Position numbers and translations under genes: made by a program | Assembly: GCA_036508555.1 (NCBI GenBank) | Contig: DATCHD010000035.1 | Span: 1-64,000 of the forward strand | Length of the DNA stretch: 64,000 nucleotides | Source of the DNA: CAINVV01 sp036508555 | GTDB lineage: Bacteria > Bacteroidota > Bacteroidia > Bacteroidales > Prolixibacteraceae | Direction of reading: 5' to 3' | The notes under the pieces: generated by a model | What the model saw: only the letters and a program-made list of their open reading frames with translations | Databases searched by the model: none | Told to the model about the DNA's origin: nothing | In this document: positions 41,218 through 50,228 of the stretch, one piece after another | How the letters are laid out: each line of letters starts with the position of its first letter | Numbering within the stretch: the first letter of the stretch is position 1

Positions 41218-43431
41218 ATGAAAACAGACAGATTCATAGCTTCATTTAAAGAAAATATTCTGCTTTCCACGTTGAACAGCTATTCCATTGTATTATTTCT
41301 GGACAATAAGCTGTTAGCATTCGGCATTCTTATTGTCACCTTTTTTAATTTTTATGCCGGACTCAGCGGATTGTTGGCCACTCTCACAGCCGTTCTGATT
41401 GCCAATTCAATGGGATTCGACAAACTGCAGCTAAGGAAAGGCCTCTACAGTTTCAATGCCTTGTTGCTCGGTCTGGGGATGGGCACATTCTTTGAACCGG
41501 GACTGGTCTATTTCAGTCTCCTTCTATTGGCAGTCTTACTGACATTGATATTATCTGTAACCTTAGGCGGATGGCTCGGTAAATATGGTCTGCCCCACCT
41601 GAGTATTCCGTTTGTTATTGGCTTCTGGCTGATCGTTCTGTCCTCATCAAGCTTTGTAAATTTGGGATTGACACAAAGGGATATTTATTGGATCAATGAA
41701 GCACATTCGGTTGGTGGCAGTCAACTGGTGAACTTTCTTCAATCCATCGAAGGTCTCTCTTTCAATAAACTGGCCGACACTTATCTGCGGTCGCTGAGCT
41801 CCATTTTCTTTCAGAACAATGTTCTTTCCGGGCTACTGATCGCTGTTCTATTGCTCATAAGTTCAAGAATTGCCTTCTCCCTCTCCTTTGTCGGATTTCT
41901 TTCAGCCTACCTGTTTGCCTCATTCATAGGCTCAAACACCACGGGTTTCTCCTATTATAACATTGGTGCCAATTACATCATGACCGCCATTGCCATCGGA
42001 GGTTTCTTTGTCATACCTTCACGGAATTCCTACGTGTGGGCAGTTTTACTTGTACCATTAACTTCACTGGTCCTGCTTTCCCTTACCAAAATCTTTGGCG
42101 GGATTCAGCTTCCGGTATTTTCTCTCCCCTTCTCCATCGTCGTTATTCTCTTCATCTATTTTCTGATGCTGAGGAAGAAAACTTCCAGTCTGGTTCTTAC
42201 ACCTATCCAGCATTATTCACCCGAAAGGAATCTGTACACTTACATAAATAATAGGAGCAGGCTTTCACAACTCCTCTATTTCCCCTTCCATCTTCCCTTC
42301 TGGGGAGAATGGATTGTGAGTCAGGGCCATGATGGAAAATTCACCCACAAAGGCGACTGGAGTTATGCCTACGACTTCATGTTACTCGATGAAGAGATGA
42401 AGACTTATAGCTCCAATGGTCTGATCTGCGAAAACTACCACTGCTACAACAAGCCTGTGCTGGCGCCGGCAGATGGTATCGTGGAGGAGATCATCGATCA
42501 CATCGACGACAACGAAATCGGTAAAACAGATACCGTGAATAACTGGGGAAACACCATAATAATCAGACATATACCTGGTTTATATTCACAACTTTCGCAC
42601 TTACGGAAAGGCACTTTTAAAGTATCAAAAGGTGATCATGTGAAACGGGGCGATTTTCTGGCTACCTGCGGTAATTCAGGTCGATCCCACCAACCCCATA
42701 TTCACTTTCAAGTACAATCTTCTTCAAAACCAGGGGCGAAAACGCTGAACTATCCAATTTCATATTATCTGAAAACTGACAATAACTCGAATGCCCTTAC
42801 CACTTTTTCAATCCCGGGAGAAGGAGAGATCATCTCAGATTTGCATGCTAATACCTTGCTGAAGAATTCTTTCGGAATTCAGCCAAATTCTGTGCTCAAA
42901 TTCAGCGCCACGGACGAAAACGGGAATGAAAAAACTGAACGCTGGGAGGCTTTTACCGACTCATACAATCAAAACTATCTCTATTGCAGTGAGACAGAGA
43001 GTAGTGCCTATTATGTGAATGATGGAAGTATGTTTTTTTTCACTACCTTCTACGGCGACAAAAAATCGCTTTTGTACTTTTTTTACCTCACCGCCTTCAA
43101 AGTGCTGCTGGGTTATTTCGAGCATCTCGAAATCAAGGATGAACTGGCACTGAACTCAATTTATAATAAAAACATATTGGTCTGGCTGCATGATTTCATT
43201 GCTCCTTTCACCAAAAGGATCCGCGCCTGTTACACCATCTTTCCCGCTGAAACTGACGATGCAGTAATGCCCCAGTATCTGAAACTATCTTCAAGGATCG
43301 ACCTGAGTATTTTTGGAAGAATTCAAAACGAAAGTACCGGTACTATCATACTGGAAAACAATCGGATAAATATGTTTACTTACGAAAATAAAAGAATTAA
43401 AGTTGTAGCGAAATGTATAGATACCCAGTAA
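41218..43431 (+). CDS. Urea-transporter-like channel fused to an M23-type peptidase
   Basis: The 737-residue protein has two parts. Residues about 15-325 form eight to ten membrane helices of the urea transporter family, with the repeated LRKGLYSFNALLLGLGMGTFF pattern (family signature near 77-97). Residues about 370-520 form an M23/LytM metallopeptidase-like domain. H377 is followed by D386 (or D380), and the second motif HQPHIHFQ has the last ligands at 494-496. The remainder to 737 is a beta-rich tail. The transporter moves urea or small amides, and the M23 part may be periplasmic and act on peptidoglycan. Its start is 14 nt after the decarboxylase stop. Confidence 0.85.
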   Translation: MKTDRFIASFKENILLSTLNSYSIVLFLDNKLLAFGILIVTFFNFYAGLSGLLATLTAVLIANSMGFDKLQLRKGLYSFNALLLGLGMGTFFEPGLVYFSLLLLAVLLTLILSVTLGGWLGKYGLPHLSIPFVIGFWLIVLSSSSFVNLGLTQRDIYWINEAHSVGGSQLVNFLQSIEGLSFNKLADTYLRSLSSIFFQNNVLSGLLIAVLLLISSRIAFSLSFVGFLSAYLFASFIGSNTTGFSYYNIGANYIMTAIAIGGFFVIPSRNSYVWAVLLVPLTSLVLLSLTKIFGGIQLPVFSLPFSIVVILFIYFLMLRKKTSSLVLTPIQHYSPERNLYTYINNRSRLSQLLYFPFHLPFWGEWIVSQGHDGKFTHKGDWSYAYDFMLLDEEMKTYSSNGLICENYHCYNKPVLAPADGIVEEIIDHIDDNEIGKTDTVNNWGNTIIIRHIPGLYSQLSHLRKGTFKVSKGDHVKRGDFLATCGNSGRSHQPHIHFQVQSSSKPGAKTLNYPISYYLKTDNNSNALTTFSIPGEGEIISDLHANTLLKNSFGIQPNSVLKFSATDENGNEKTERWEAFTDSYNQNYLYCSETESSAYYVNDGSMFFFTTFYGDKKSLLYFFYLTAFKVLLGYFEHLEIKDELALNSIYNKNILVWLHDFIAPFTKRIRACYTIFPAETDDAVMPQYLKLSSRIDLSIFGRIQNESTGTIILENNRINMFTYENKRIKVVAKCIDTQ

Positions 43432-44558
43432 TAATTTTACTGCTCCTGCCGCTATTTTCATTTTCTCAGGCTGAGCTTAGCTTTAGCAAAATGGATAGTC
43501 TCTCCTACCAATATTACCTCAAAGGAGACTGGAAAAAGCTGATTGATCTGTCAAAAGAAACGGATAGTCAGAATATCGAATCCAAACAGATCAGGCAACG
43601 TGTTGGCTATGCCTATTTCATGTCAGGAGATTATTATTCTGCTATGAATCAATATGAAAAAGCATACGAATTTGATCAGTCAGATGATCTCACAAAAGAA
43701 ATGCTCTATTACTCGAACCTGTATGCAGGATCCATGAATACACGTTACCACGCAGGGAATCTTTCACCTGCTTCTTCTGCGAGACTGGAAATAAAGAAAA
43801 AAAATCCTGTAGAATCGATCGATGTCGAATTCAATCTCAAAACCAATAAGACGGCTACAAGGTCCGATCAAATGTACTACAGGATCGGGGTCAATTCTGA
43901 CCTTGGCTACCGGGTATCCTTGTATCAGGCCTATTCCTATTACGATCAAACCATCAGCAGAGTGGTTACGCAGCAGCCCGAATATCTGGCGCTGCTTAAG
44001 TTCACACTTTCGCCAGTCTGGCATTTGAAGATGGCTTACCATCACCTGTTTACCAATGTTGGCAATGTCAATCTTCCCGAGAATTTGGGCTTTATAGCTG
44101 TTACCTCACAATTCAACCGCTTCAATTTAGAGGTCAACGGCTCCGTTCTAAATTCATCCCTCCATACAACTAACCAGATTGGTTTCCATGCAGGAGTCGT
44201 CTTACCAGGAAAGCAGGGAATTTATCTTAACAGCGCTATTGTAGGAATGTATGAAAACGCAGCATTTCGTACGATTTTTGCTGAAACAGCTGGATTGAAA
44301 TGTGCCAAAGCTCTTTGGGCAGAAGGCAATATCACTGTTGGAAATCTAAAAAATTATAGCGCGATTAATTCTCTTTATGTGTACAACTCTGTAGATCCAT
44401 CCATCTTCAAGACCGGTTTTTCATTGATCTATTTTTTGGGTAAAAACCTGACTATCAGTGGAAATTTCACTTTTGATCAGATGGAAAATTCGAGTGTGGC
44501 CGCAAATAAAAATTATTATCAATATTCATATTCGGGAGGTATAAAATGGAAACTTTAA
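43413..44558 (+). CDS. TPR-containing outer-membrane beta-barrel protein
   Basis: The 381-residue protein has a signal peptide (about 1-19), a TPR-like helical part (about 20-110) and a C-terminal region of alternating beta strands ending YSYSGGIKWKL, typical of outer-membrane barrels. It overlaps the fusion gene by 19 nt, so translation is coupled. It could serve as an outer-membrane outlet or anchor for the product handled by the preceding enzymes. I do not recognise a named family. YaiO-like proteins have a similar layout. Confidence 0.75.
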   Translation: MYRYPVIILLLLPLFSFSQAELSFSKMDSLSYQYYLKGDWKKLIDLSKETDSQNIESKQIRQRVGYAYFMSGDYYSAMNQYEKAYEFDQSDDLTKEMLYYSNLYAGSMNTRYHAGNLSPASSARLEIKKKNPVESIDVEFNLKTNKTATRSDQMYYRIGVNSDLGYRVSLYQAYSYYDQTISRVVTQQPEYLALLKFTLSPVWHLKMAYHHLFTNVGNVNLPENLGFIAVTSQFNRFNLEVNGSVLNSSLHTTNQIGFHAGVVLPGKQGIYLNSAIVGMYENAAFRTIFAETAGLKCAKALWAEGNITVGNLKNYSAINSLYVYNSVDPSIFKTGFSLIYFLGKNLTISGNFTFDQMENSSVAANKNYYQYSYSGGIKWKL

Positions 44559-45211
44559 GAAAATCACTATTGCTGGCAACCTTGTTCCTGGTCGCCATTT
44601 CGCTCAATGCTCAAAATATGACTGAATTGCAATCCGCCTTCAGTAAAAGCTATATCGCGGAAAACCAGGGGAACTACGCCCTGGCTATCAGTGAGATGAA
44701 ACCGATTTATCAGGAGAATGACTATATCTCGAACATTCGCCTGGGATGGCTTAATTACCTCGCAAAACAGTACAATGAGTCTATCTCATTCTACAAGAAA
44801 GCGATAGCGCTGAAACCTTATGCCATCGAGGCGAGACTGGGCTGTGTCAAACCGTTGAGCGCAATCGAAAACTGGGAGAAGGTAAAAGAACAATATACTG
44901 AGATTCTGAAGATTGACCCGCTAAATACCACTGCCAATTATTGGCTCGGAGTGATCTATTACAATAGAAAAGATTTCAAAACGGCTGTCAGCATGTTTGA
45001 AAAAGTCGTGAACCTCTATCCGCTGGATTATGACTCTGTAATCATGCTGGCATGGGCAAAATTGTTCAACAACAATCACGCTGACGCTAAACTACTTTTT
45101 CAGCAAGCCTTAATTATTCGTCCCAATGACACTTCGGCCCTCAGCGGATTACAACAAATTAGCAAATGGCTGGAGAGTAATCTGATCAATCCTAATCAAA
45201 AGAAGAAATAG
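44546..45211 (+). CDS. Exported TPR protein
   Basis: The 221-residue protein has a signal peptide (about 1-22, ending LNAQ) and about five TPR units (for example NYALAISEMKPIY, YNESISFYKKAIALKP and FKTAVSMFEKVVNLYP). The C-terminus is Lys-rich. It overlaps the previous gene by 13 nt and ends the operon. It may scaffold the outer-membrane barrel or peptidase. No enzymatic motif is seen. Confidence 0.8.
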   Translation: METLRKSLLLATLFLVAISLNAQNMTELQSAFSKSYIAENQGNYALAISEMKPIYQENDYISNIRLGWLNYLAKQYNESISFYKKAIALKPYAIEARLGCVKPLSAIENWEKVKEQYTEILKIDPLNTTANYWLGVIYYNRKDFKTAVSMFEKVVNLYPLDYDSVIMLAWAKLFNNNHADAKLLFQQALIIRPNDTSALSGLQQISKWLESNLINPNQKKK

Positions 45212-45329
45212 ATTCTATTTAACATTTAAAAAAAATTGGGCAACAGACAATTGTTTTTAAAATATCTTCTACTTTCACGTTTGGTTAAAAACTGACCAGG
45301 CGTAGATTTTTTATTCAAACATTATTCTG

Positions 45330-47216
45330 ATGCAAAAAAATGTGTTACGCGCTATGTGGGCGGTCTTTCTGCTCGCATTTTGCACCAATCTGAGTGCCCA
45401 AAATGGGATAACTTTTGAAAAATACAGGACAAATTCTGAAGTTCAGAAGGCTCTCAGCTCGTTACAACAAAAAGCTCCTAACAGGATTGCCTTCCATAAG
45501 ATTGCAGAGAGTCCGGGAGGTGAACCAATTAATGTGATGGAAATAGGCAAGGACCTGAAGAACGTCCCAGCCATATTCGTTGGAGCCAATTTTGAAGGCA
45601 AGACTCCCCTCTCTACCGAAGGAGCCCTCTATCTGGCCAAAATGCTCCTCGATTCATCCGCTTATACCGGCAATATTAAATGGTTTATTCTGCCATTACC
45701 CAACCCTGACGCGACTTCAGGGTATTTTTCCAGTGTTAAATGGGAGCGGACAGTCAATGATTCTCCTGTCAATGACGACAAGGATGATCAGCTCAATGAA
45801 GACGGACCCGATGATCTCAATGGAGATGGCTGGATCACCCAGATGAGGGTCGAAGATCCGGAAGGGACCTATATTATCTCTGACAAAGATCCGCGAATCA
45901 TGTTACGGGCAGATCCTGCAAAGGGAGAAAGAGGAAAATATAAACTTTACCAGGAAGGTCTGGATAACGACGGCGACGGCGAAATCAACGAAGACGGTCC
46001 TGGCGGAATTAACGTAGGGATCAATTTCCCCCATCTCTTCAAAACCAACTATAAAGATACCGGATTATGGCCGGGAGAAGCCCCTGAAGTCTATGGGATC
46101 ATGGAATTTATCTTCAGCCATCCTGAAATCGAAATGATGTACACTCTTGGAACTTCCGATTTCTGCATGGCTCCCCCACGCGGAGGGCGCAAAGGTGGAG
46201 CTAATATGGAGAGTCTAAAAGTTCCTGCCCGCTACGCTGCACGCATTGGCGCGGATCCTGAAAAAACCTATGCTATCGCAGAAGTGGTGGAGATGTTCAA
46301 GGCCTCCATGGGGAGCCGGGGAGGAGGACGCGAAATGACCGCCGAAACGGTAATCGACATTCTCGGTCTGGGCGCTTCCGTCAATCCGATGGAAGGCGAT
46401 TTGAAATTCTATACCGATTTCTCTGATAAATACAAGAGCTACCTGAAGGCAAAGGGTGCCTCAACAGATCGGCTGGCCGCCGACCCTGACAAAGATGGCT
46501 CCTTCGAGCTCTGGGCCTATTATCATTTAGGCGTCCCTTCATTCAGCATGAATCTCTTTGCCCCACCGAAGCCAGCGGCCGAACCCCGGTCCAGAGAGGG
46601 AGGTGCCACCCGAGAGGCAGGCACCAGGGAGCCAGGAACGGGAATGCCATCCATGAGAGCTGCAGCTCCGGAAGCCGACGACAGGGAGAAAACCATTTTG
46701 GCCTATGTCGACAAAAAACTGAATGGCGATGGTTTTGTCAAATGGCAACCCTTTATCCATCCTACCCTGGGTAAGGTGGAAATTGGCGGCATCAAACCTT
46801 TTGTTACTTCAACACCACCGGCTGCTCAGATTGATTCGTTGTGCAAAGTGCAGCTGCCCTGGCTGTTGCAGCTATCCAAAAAACTTCCGGATATCCAAAT
46901 AATGAAAGAGATAGTGACCGATCTCGGCGCAGGGGTTTATAAGCTGGAACTCTTCTTAGAGAATAAAGGTGTTCTGCCTTATCCAACTGCCATGGGATCC
47001 AGAAATAAACAACCCGCCCCTGTTGTGATCATTCTCGAAGGGGATAAACTCGAATTTTTGGAAGGTTATAAGAGGACGCCACTGGGTGATATCGGAGGGA
47101 ACCAGGTAAAGAAGTTAACCTGGACCATCAAAACAGACAAAAAGAGTCTGCTAAAAGCCAGAATTGAATCTGTCATTTTTAGTTCCGGAGTAAAACAAAT
47201 TAAGATCGGAGGTTAA
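45330..47216 (+). CDS. M14 carboxypeptidase-like protein with lost zinc site
   Basis: The 628-residue secreted protein (signal peptide about 1-23) is a paralog of the next gene. At the position of the zinc motif HxxE it has NFEGKT (Glu89 and Thr92), so His and Glu are replaced. The third His and the catalytic Arg/Glu segments are also missing (TLGTSDF and VGINFPH). It keeps the Ca-binding-like inserts (DDLNGDGW, DNDGDGEINEDG). A Pro/Glu/Arg/Gly-rich stretch with repeats such as REAGTREPGTG lies near residue 420. It is probably a non-catalytic binding or regulatory partner of the active enzyme. Confidence 0.85.
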   Translation: MQKNVLRAMWAVFLLAFCTNLSAQNGITFEKYRTNSEVQKALSSLQQKAPNRIAFHKIAESPGGEPINVMEIGKDLKNVPAIFVGANFEGKTPLSTEGALYLAKMLLDSSAYTGNIKWFILPLPNPDATSGYFSSVKWERTVNDSPVNDDKDDQLNEDGPDDLNGDGWITQMRVEDPEGTYIISDKDPRIMLRADPAKGERGKYKLYQEGLDNDGDGEINEDGPGGINVGINFPHLFKTNYKDTGLWPGEAPEVYGIMEFIFSHPEIEMMYTLGTSDFCMAPPRGGRKGGANMESLKVPARYAARIGADPEKTYAIAEVVEMFKASMGSRGGGREMTAETVIDILGLGASVNPMEGDLKFYTDFSDKYKSYLKAKGASTDRLAADPDKDGSFELWAYYHLGVPSFSMNLFAPPKPAAEPRSREGGATREAGTREPGTGMPSMRAAAPEADDREKTILAYVDKKLNGDGFVKWQPFIHPTLGKVEIGGIKPFVTSTPPAAQIDSLCKVQLPWLLQLSKKLPDIQIMKEIVTDLGAGVYKLELFLENKGVLPYPTAMGSRNKQPAPVVIILEGDKLEFLEGYKRTPLGDIGGNQVKKLTWTIKTDKKSLLKARIESVIFSSGVKQIKIGG

Positions 47217-48970
47217 TGATGAAAAAGCTATATACACTTTTACTATTGAGCCTTTTGACCTTCACGGTAGTGGCTGAAAACAAAGGAAAAATTGAGATTC
47301 CGCTTCGTTTTGACAGGTATTATACCTATGAAGATGTGGTGGAAGCATTAAAACTGCTGCACAGTACTTTCCCAAAACTGACCAAACTGGATCTGGTTGG
47401 AAAGAGCGAGGAGGGCCGTGAGATATATGCCTTGACCATCAACAATCCCGCTACCGGCGAACCACTGACCAAGCCAGGCGTGTATGTTGACGGTAACATT
47501 CATGGTAATGAGGTACAGGCAGGTGAGGTTTGTCTCTATTTTGCCAACATGTTGTTGACAAAATACGGCGAGAATGAGAAAATCACGAAAGTGGTCGACA
47601 AAAATGCCTATTACATCCTTCCCGTTGTCAATGTGGACGGCAGGGCGCATTTCTTCAAGGATGCGCAAACTCCAAGTTCCGGGCGTAGTGTGAGGATTCC
47701 CAGAGACGACGACAGGGATGGCCTGGTCGATGAGGACGGTCCGGACGACCTGGATGGGGACGGCAACATCTGCATGATGCGGATCAAAGACCCGCTGGGT
47801 GATTATAAAACCGACCCGGAAGACAACAGACTGATGATTCCGGTGAAGCCCGGAGAGAAGGGTGAATGGACGATCTTAGGGGAAGAAGGTATCGATAATG
47901 ACGGCGACGGTAAAATCAACGAAGACGGAGAGGGCTACCTGGACTGCAACCGCAACTGGGGCTACAATTGGCAGCCACCCTATATTCAAAGTGGAGCAGG
48001 AAATTTTCCTCTTTCCAGCTCAGAGGCTAAAAGCATTGCAGCTTATATTCACCAACGCCCGAACATCCTGATCAATTTTGCCTTTCATAATTCAGGCGGT
48101 TTGTGGCTTCGTGCCCCAGCCGTCAAGGAAGAGAAGGTCGACGCGAGGGATATAGCCGTTTACGATATCATCGGTAAAAATGCCGCCAAAATGACGCCCG
48201 GTTATGTTTACCAGCCTTCCTATGATTTATACGACACATTTGGCGATACCGATTCACACCTGTTCTGTCTCGAAGGCTCCTATGCTTTCACGGGAGAACT
48301 GTTCATAAGATCTCAGGAAACCTACCGGGATAATATCGATAAACCGACTACCACGACGACCGAAAATTCTTCTGGCGGCAGGCGCGGAGGAAATCCGGAA
48401 CTGAACCGCGAACAGATCAAATTCAATGATTACCTCGGACTGAACGAACTATACAAAGATTGGAAGCCATTTAAACACCCTACTTACGGGGATATCGAGA
48501 TCGGTGGATGGGTCAAGATGAGTTCACGCCTGCCTCACCCGTTTATGCTTTCTGAGCTGGTTCACAGGAATTCTATGGTGGTACTTTTTGCAGCAGAACA
48601 GACACCTGAAATCAGCCTCGACGTGTTCGATGTTAAGGAAATCGGCAAGAATCTTCACCAGGTGAGAGTCCGGCTGAAAAATGACAAGGGATTGCCTTCC
48701 ATGTCTTCCAAAGCCATGAGTTCAAAACTCTATACACCCGATATGCTGAAGATATCCGGTTCCGGGGCAAAAGTGGTTGCCGCAGGCAGAATCACCGACC
48801 TTCGAACGAATAAAGTGAGCTATCAGGAACATAAGCCAGAAATCATCTATACCTCCGTTCCCAGTTATGGCTTTTCGGAGTACCAATTTCTTGTTGAAGG
48901 AAAGGGTGATATCACCGTTAGTTTCCAATCGCGCAAGGCCGGCAGTCTTCAAAAAACCGTAAAACTTTAA
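47216..48970 (+). CDS. Secreted M14-family zinc carboxypeptidase
   Basis: The 584-residue protein has a signal peptide (about 1-20) and a full M14 site: His96 and Glu99 in NIHGNE, the CNRNWGYNW segment with substrate-binding Arg, His291 in FAFHNSGG and the catalytic Glu361 in TGELF. Between the zinc motif and the Arg segment are two acidic inserts, DDDRDGLVDEDG and DNDGDGKINEDG, resembling type-3 thrombospondin-like calcium repeats. It shares its first base with the preceding stop (TAATG) and is coupled to the inactive paralog. It likely trims peptides or peptidoglycan in the periplasm or outside. Confidence 0.9.
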   Translation: MMKKLYTLLLLSLLTFTVVAENKGKIEIPLRFDRYYTYEDVVEALKLLHSTFPKLTKLDLVGKSEEGREIYALTINNPATGEPLTKPGVYVDGNIHGNEVQAGEVCLYFANMLLTKYGENEKITKVVDKNAYYILPVVNVDGRAHFFKDAQTPSSGRSVRIPRDDDRDGLVDEDGPDDLDGDGNICMMRIKDPLGDYKTDPEDNRLMIPVKPGEKGEWTILGEEGIDNDGDGKINEDGEGYLDCNRNWGYNWQPPYIQSGAGNFPLSSSEAKSIAAYIHQRPNILINFAFHNSGGLWLRAPAVKEEKVDARDIAVYDIIGKNAAKMTPGYVYQPSYDLYDTFGDTDSHLFCLEGSYAFTGELFIRSQETYRDNIDKPTTTTTENSSGGRRGGNPELNREQIKFNDYLGLNELYKDWKPFKHPTYGDIEIGGWVKMSSRLPHPFMLSELVHRNSMVVLFAAEQTPEISLDVFDVKEIGKNLHQVRVRLKNDKGLPSMSSKAMSSKLYTPDMLKISGSGAKVVAAGRITDLRTNKVSYQEHKPEIIYTSVPSYGFSEYQFLVEGKGDITVSFQSRKAGSLQKTVKL

Positions 48971-48973
48971 AAT

Positions 48974-49007
48974 TTTGCTGTTACACTTTTCATTTTTGTT
49001 ATATTTG
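48974..49007 (+). promoter_or_regulatory. Promoter of the sphingolipid genes
   Basis: TTTG (48974-48977), a 22-nt spacer and TATATTTG (49000-49007) agree with the Bacteroidota pattern. The spacer is 1-3 nt longer than usual. AAGGAG (49027-49032) and a GTG start at 49039 follow. Confidence 0.65.
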
Positions 49008-49038
49008 GCAGCACAAACTAACTTTTAAGGAGCAAAAA

Positions 49039-50223
49039 GTGGGAATTCTACAAGATAAACTTTCAAAATTTGATCTGCCACAGAAAATAATAGAGGCAGG
49101 TATTTACCCCTATTTCAGGGTTATAGAATCAGATCAGGATACCGTTGTGACCATCGATGGTAAGAAAGCGCTGATGTTTGGATCAAACAGTTACCTGGGT
49201 CTTACCAATGATCCACGAATCAAGGAAGCCTCAAAAAAAGCCATCGATAAATATGGAACGGGTTGCGCCGGATCGAGATTTTTAAATGGCACGCTGGATA
49301 TCCATGTCGAACTGGAAGACAGATTGGCCAAACTCACCGGCAAAGAAGGTGCACTCTGTTACAGCACCGGATTTCAAGTCAACCTGGGCGTTGTTTCCGT
49401 CCTGACCGGAAGAAGCGACCATTTGCTCCTCGACGAACTTGATCACGCGTCCATCATTGAAGGAAGCCGGCTCTCTTTTTCCCGGGTACTGAAATTTCGG
49501 CACAACGACATGAAATCGCTTGAAAGCAAACTGAAACACTGTACGCCAGAAAGCCTTAAACTCATTGTAGTGGATGGAATATTCTCCATGGAAGGGGACA
49601 TCGTGAAACTTCCTGCCATTGTCAAACTGGCAGAGAAATACAAGGCGACAATCATGGTGGATGATGCCCACGCCCTCGGCGTGATCGGCATAAACGGAGC
49701 TGGTACAGCTTCTCATTTCGGCCTGACCGACAAGGTAGATCTCATCATGGGAACCTTCTCAAAATCGCTGGCCTCACTGGGAGGATTTATTGCGGCAGAC
49801 AGCAGTACTATCAATTTCCTCAAACATAATTCCCGTTCGCTGATGTTCAGTGCAAGTATGACACCTGCCTCCGCAGCTACCGTACTGGCCGCTATCGACA
49901 TTATGGAAAGTGAACCTGAAAGGATTAAACATCTTTGGGATCTCACCAATTATGCACTGAAAGGATTCAAATCAATGGGCTTCGATACAGGAAAATCGGA
50001 GACTCCAATCATTCCATTGTTTATTCGCGACGACATCAAAGCCCTGATTCTTACCAAGATGCTTCAGGAAGACGGCGTTTTCGTCAATCCTGTTGTCTCG
50101 CCTGCAGTTGCTAAAGAAGACAGCCTCATCCGATACTCCCTCATGGCAACTCATACCAAAGAACAGGTGGAAATTTCGATTGAAAGAATATCCAAAGCGG
50201 CGAAGGCACTTAAAATAATTTAA
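49039..50223 (+). CDS. spt: Serine palmitoyltransferase, alpha-oxoamine synthase family
   Basis: The 394-residue PLP enzyme condenses serine with an acyl-CoA, the first step of sphingolipid synthesis. Lys242 lies in GTFSKSLASLGGF, typical of SPT rather than of KBL or AONS (GTLGKALG). The N-terminal FGSNSYLGL and mid-chain VDDAHALGV are conserved. The start is a GTG, decided by the AAGGAG site 6 nt upstream and the lack of an in-frame ATG near the protein N-terminus. The SDR gene follows 5 nt downstream. Confidence 0.92.
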   Translation: MGILQDKLSKFDLPQKIIEAGIYPYFRVIESDQDTVVTIDGKKALMFGSNSYLGLTNDPRIKEASKKAIDKYGTGCAGSRFLNGTLDIHVELEDRLAKLTGKEGALCYSTGFQVNLGVVSVLTGRSDHLLLDELDHASIIEGSRLSFSRVLKFRHNDMKSLESKLKHCTPESLKLIVVDGIFSMEGDIVKLPAIVKLAEKYKATIMVDDAHALGVIGINGAGTASHFGLTDKVDLIMGTFSKSLASLGGFIAADSSTINFLKHNSRSLMFSASMTPASAATVLAAIDIMESEPERIKHLWDLTNYALKGFKSMGFDTGKSETPIIPLFIRDDIKALILTKMLQEDGVFVNPVVSPAVAKEDSLIRYSLMATHTKEQVEISIERISKAAKALKII

Positions 50224-50228
50224 CCTTC

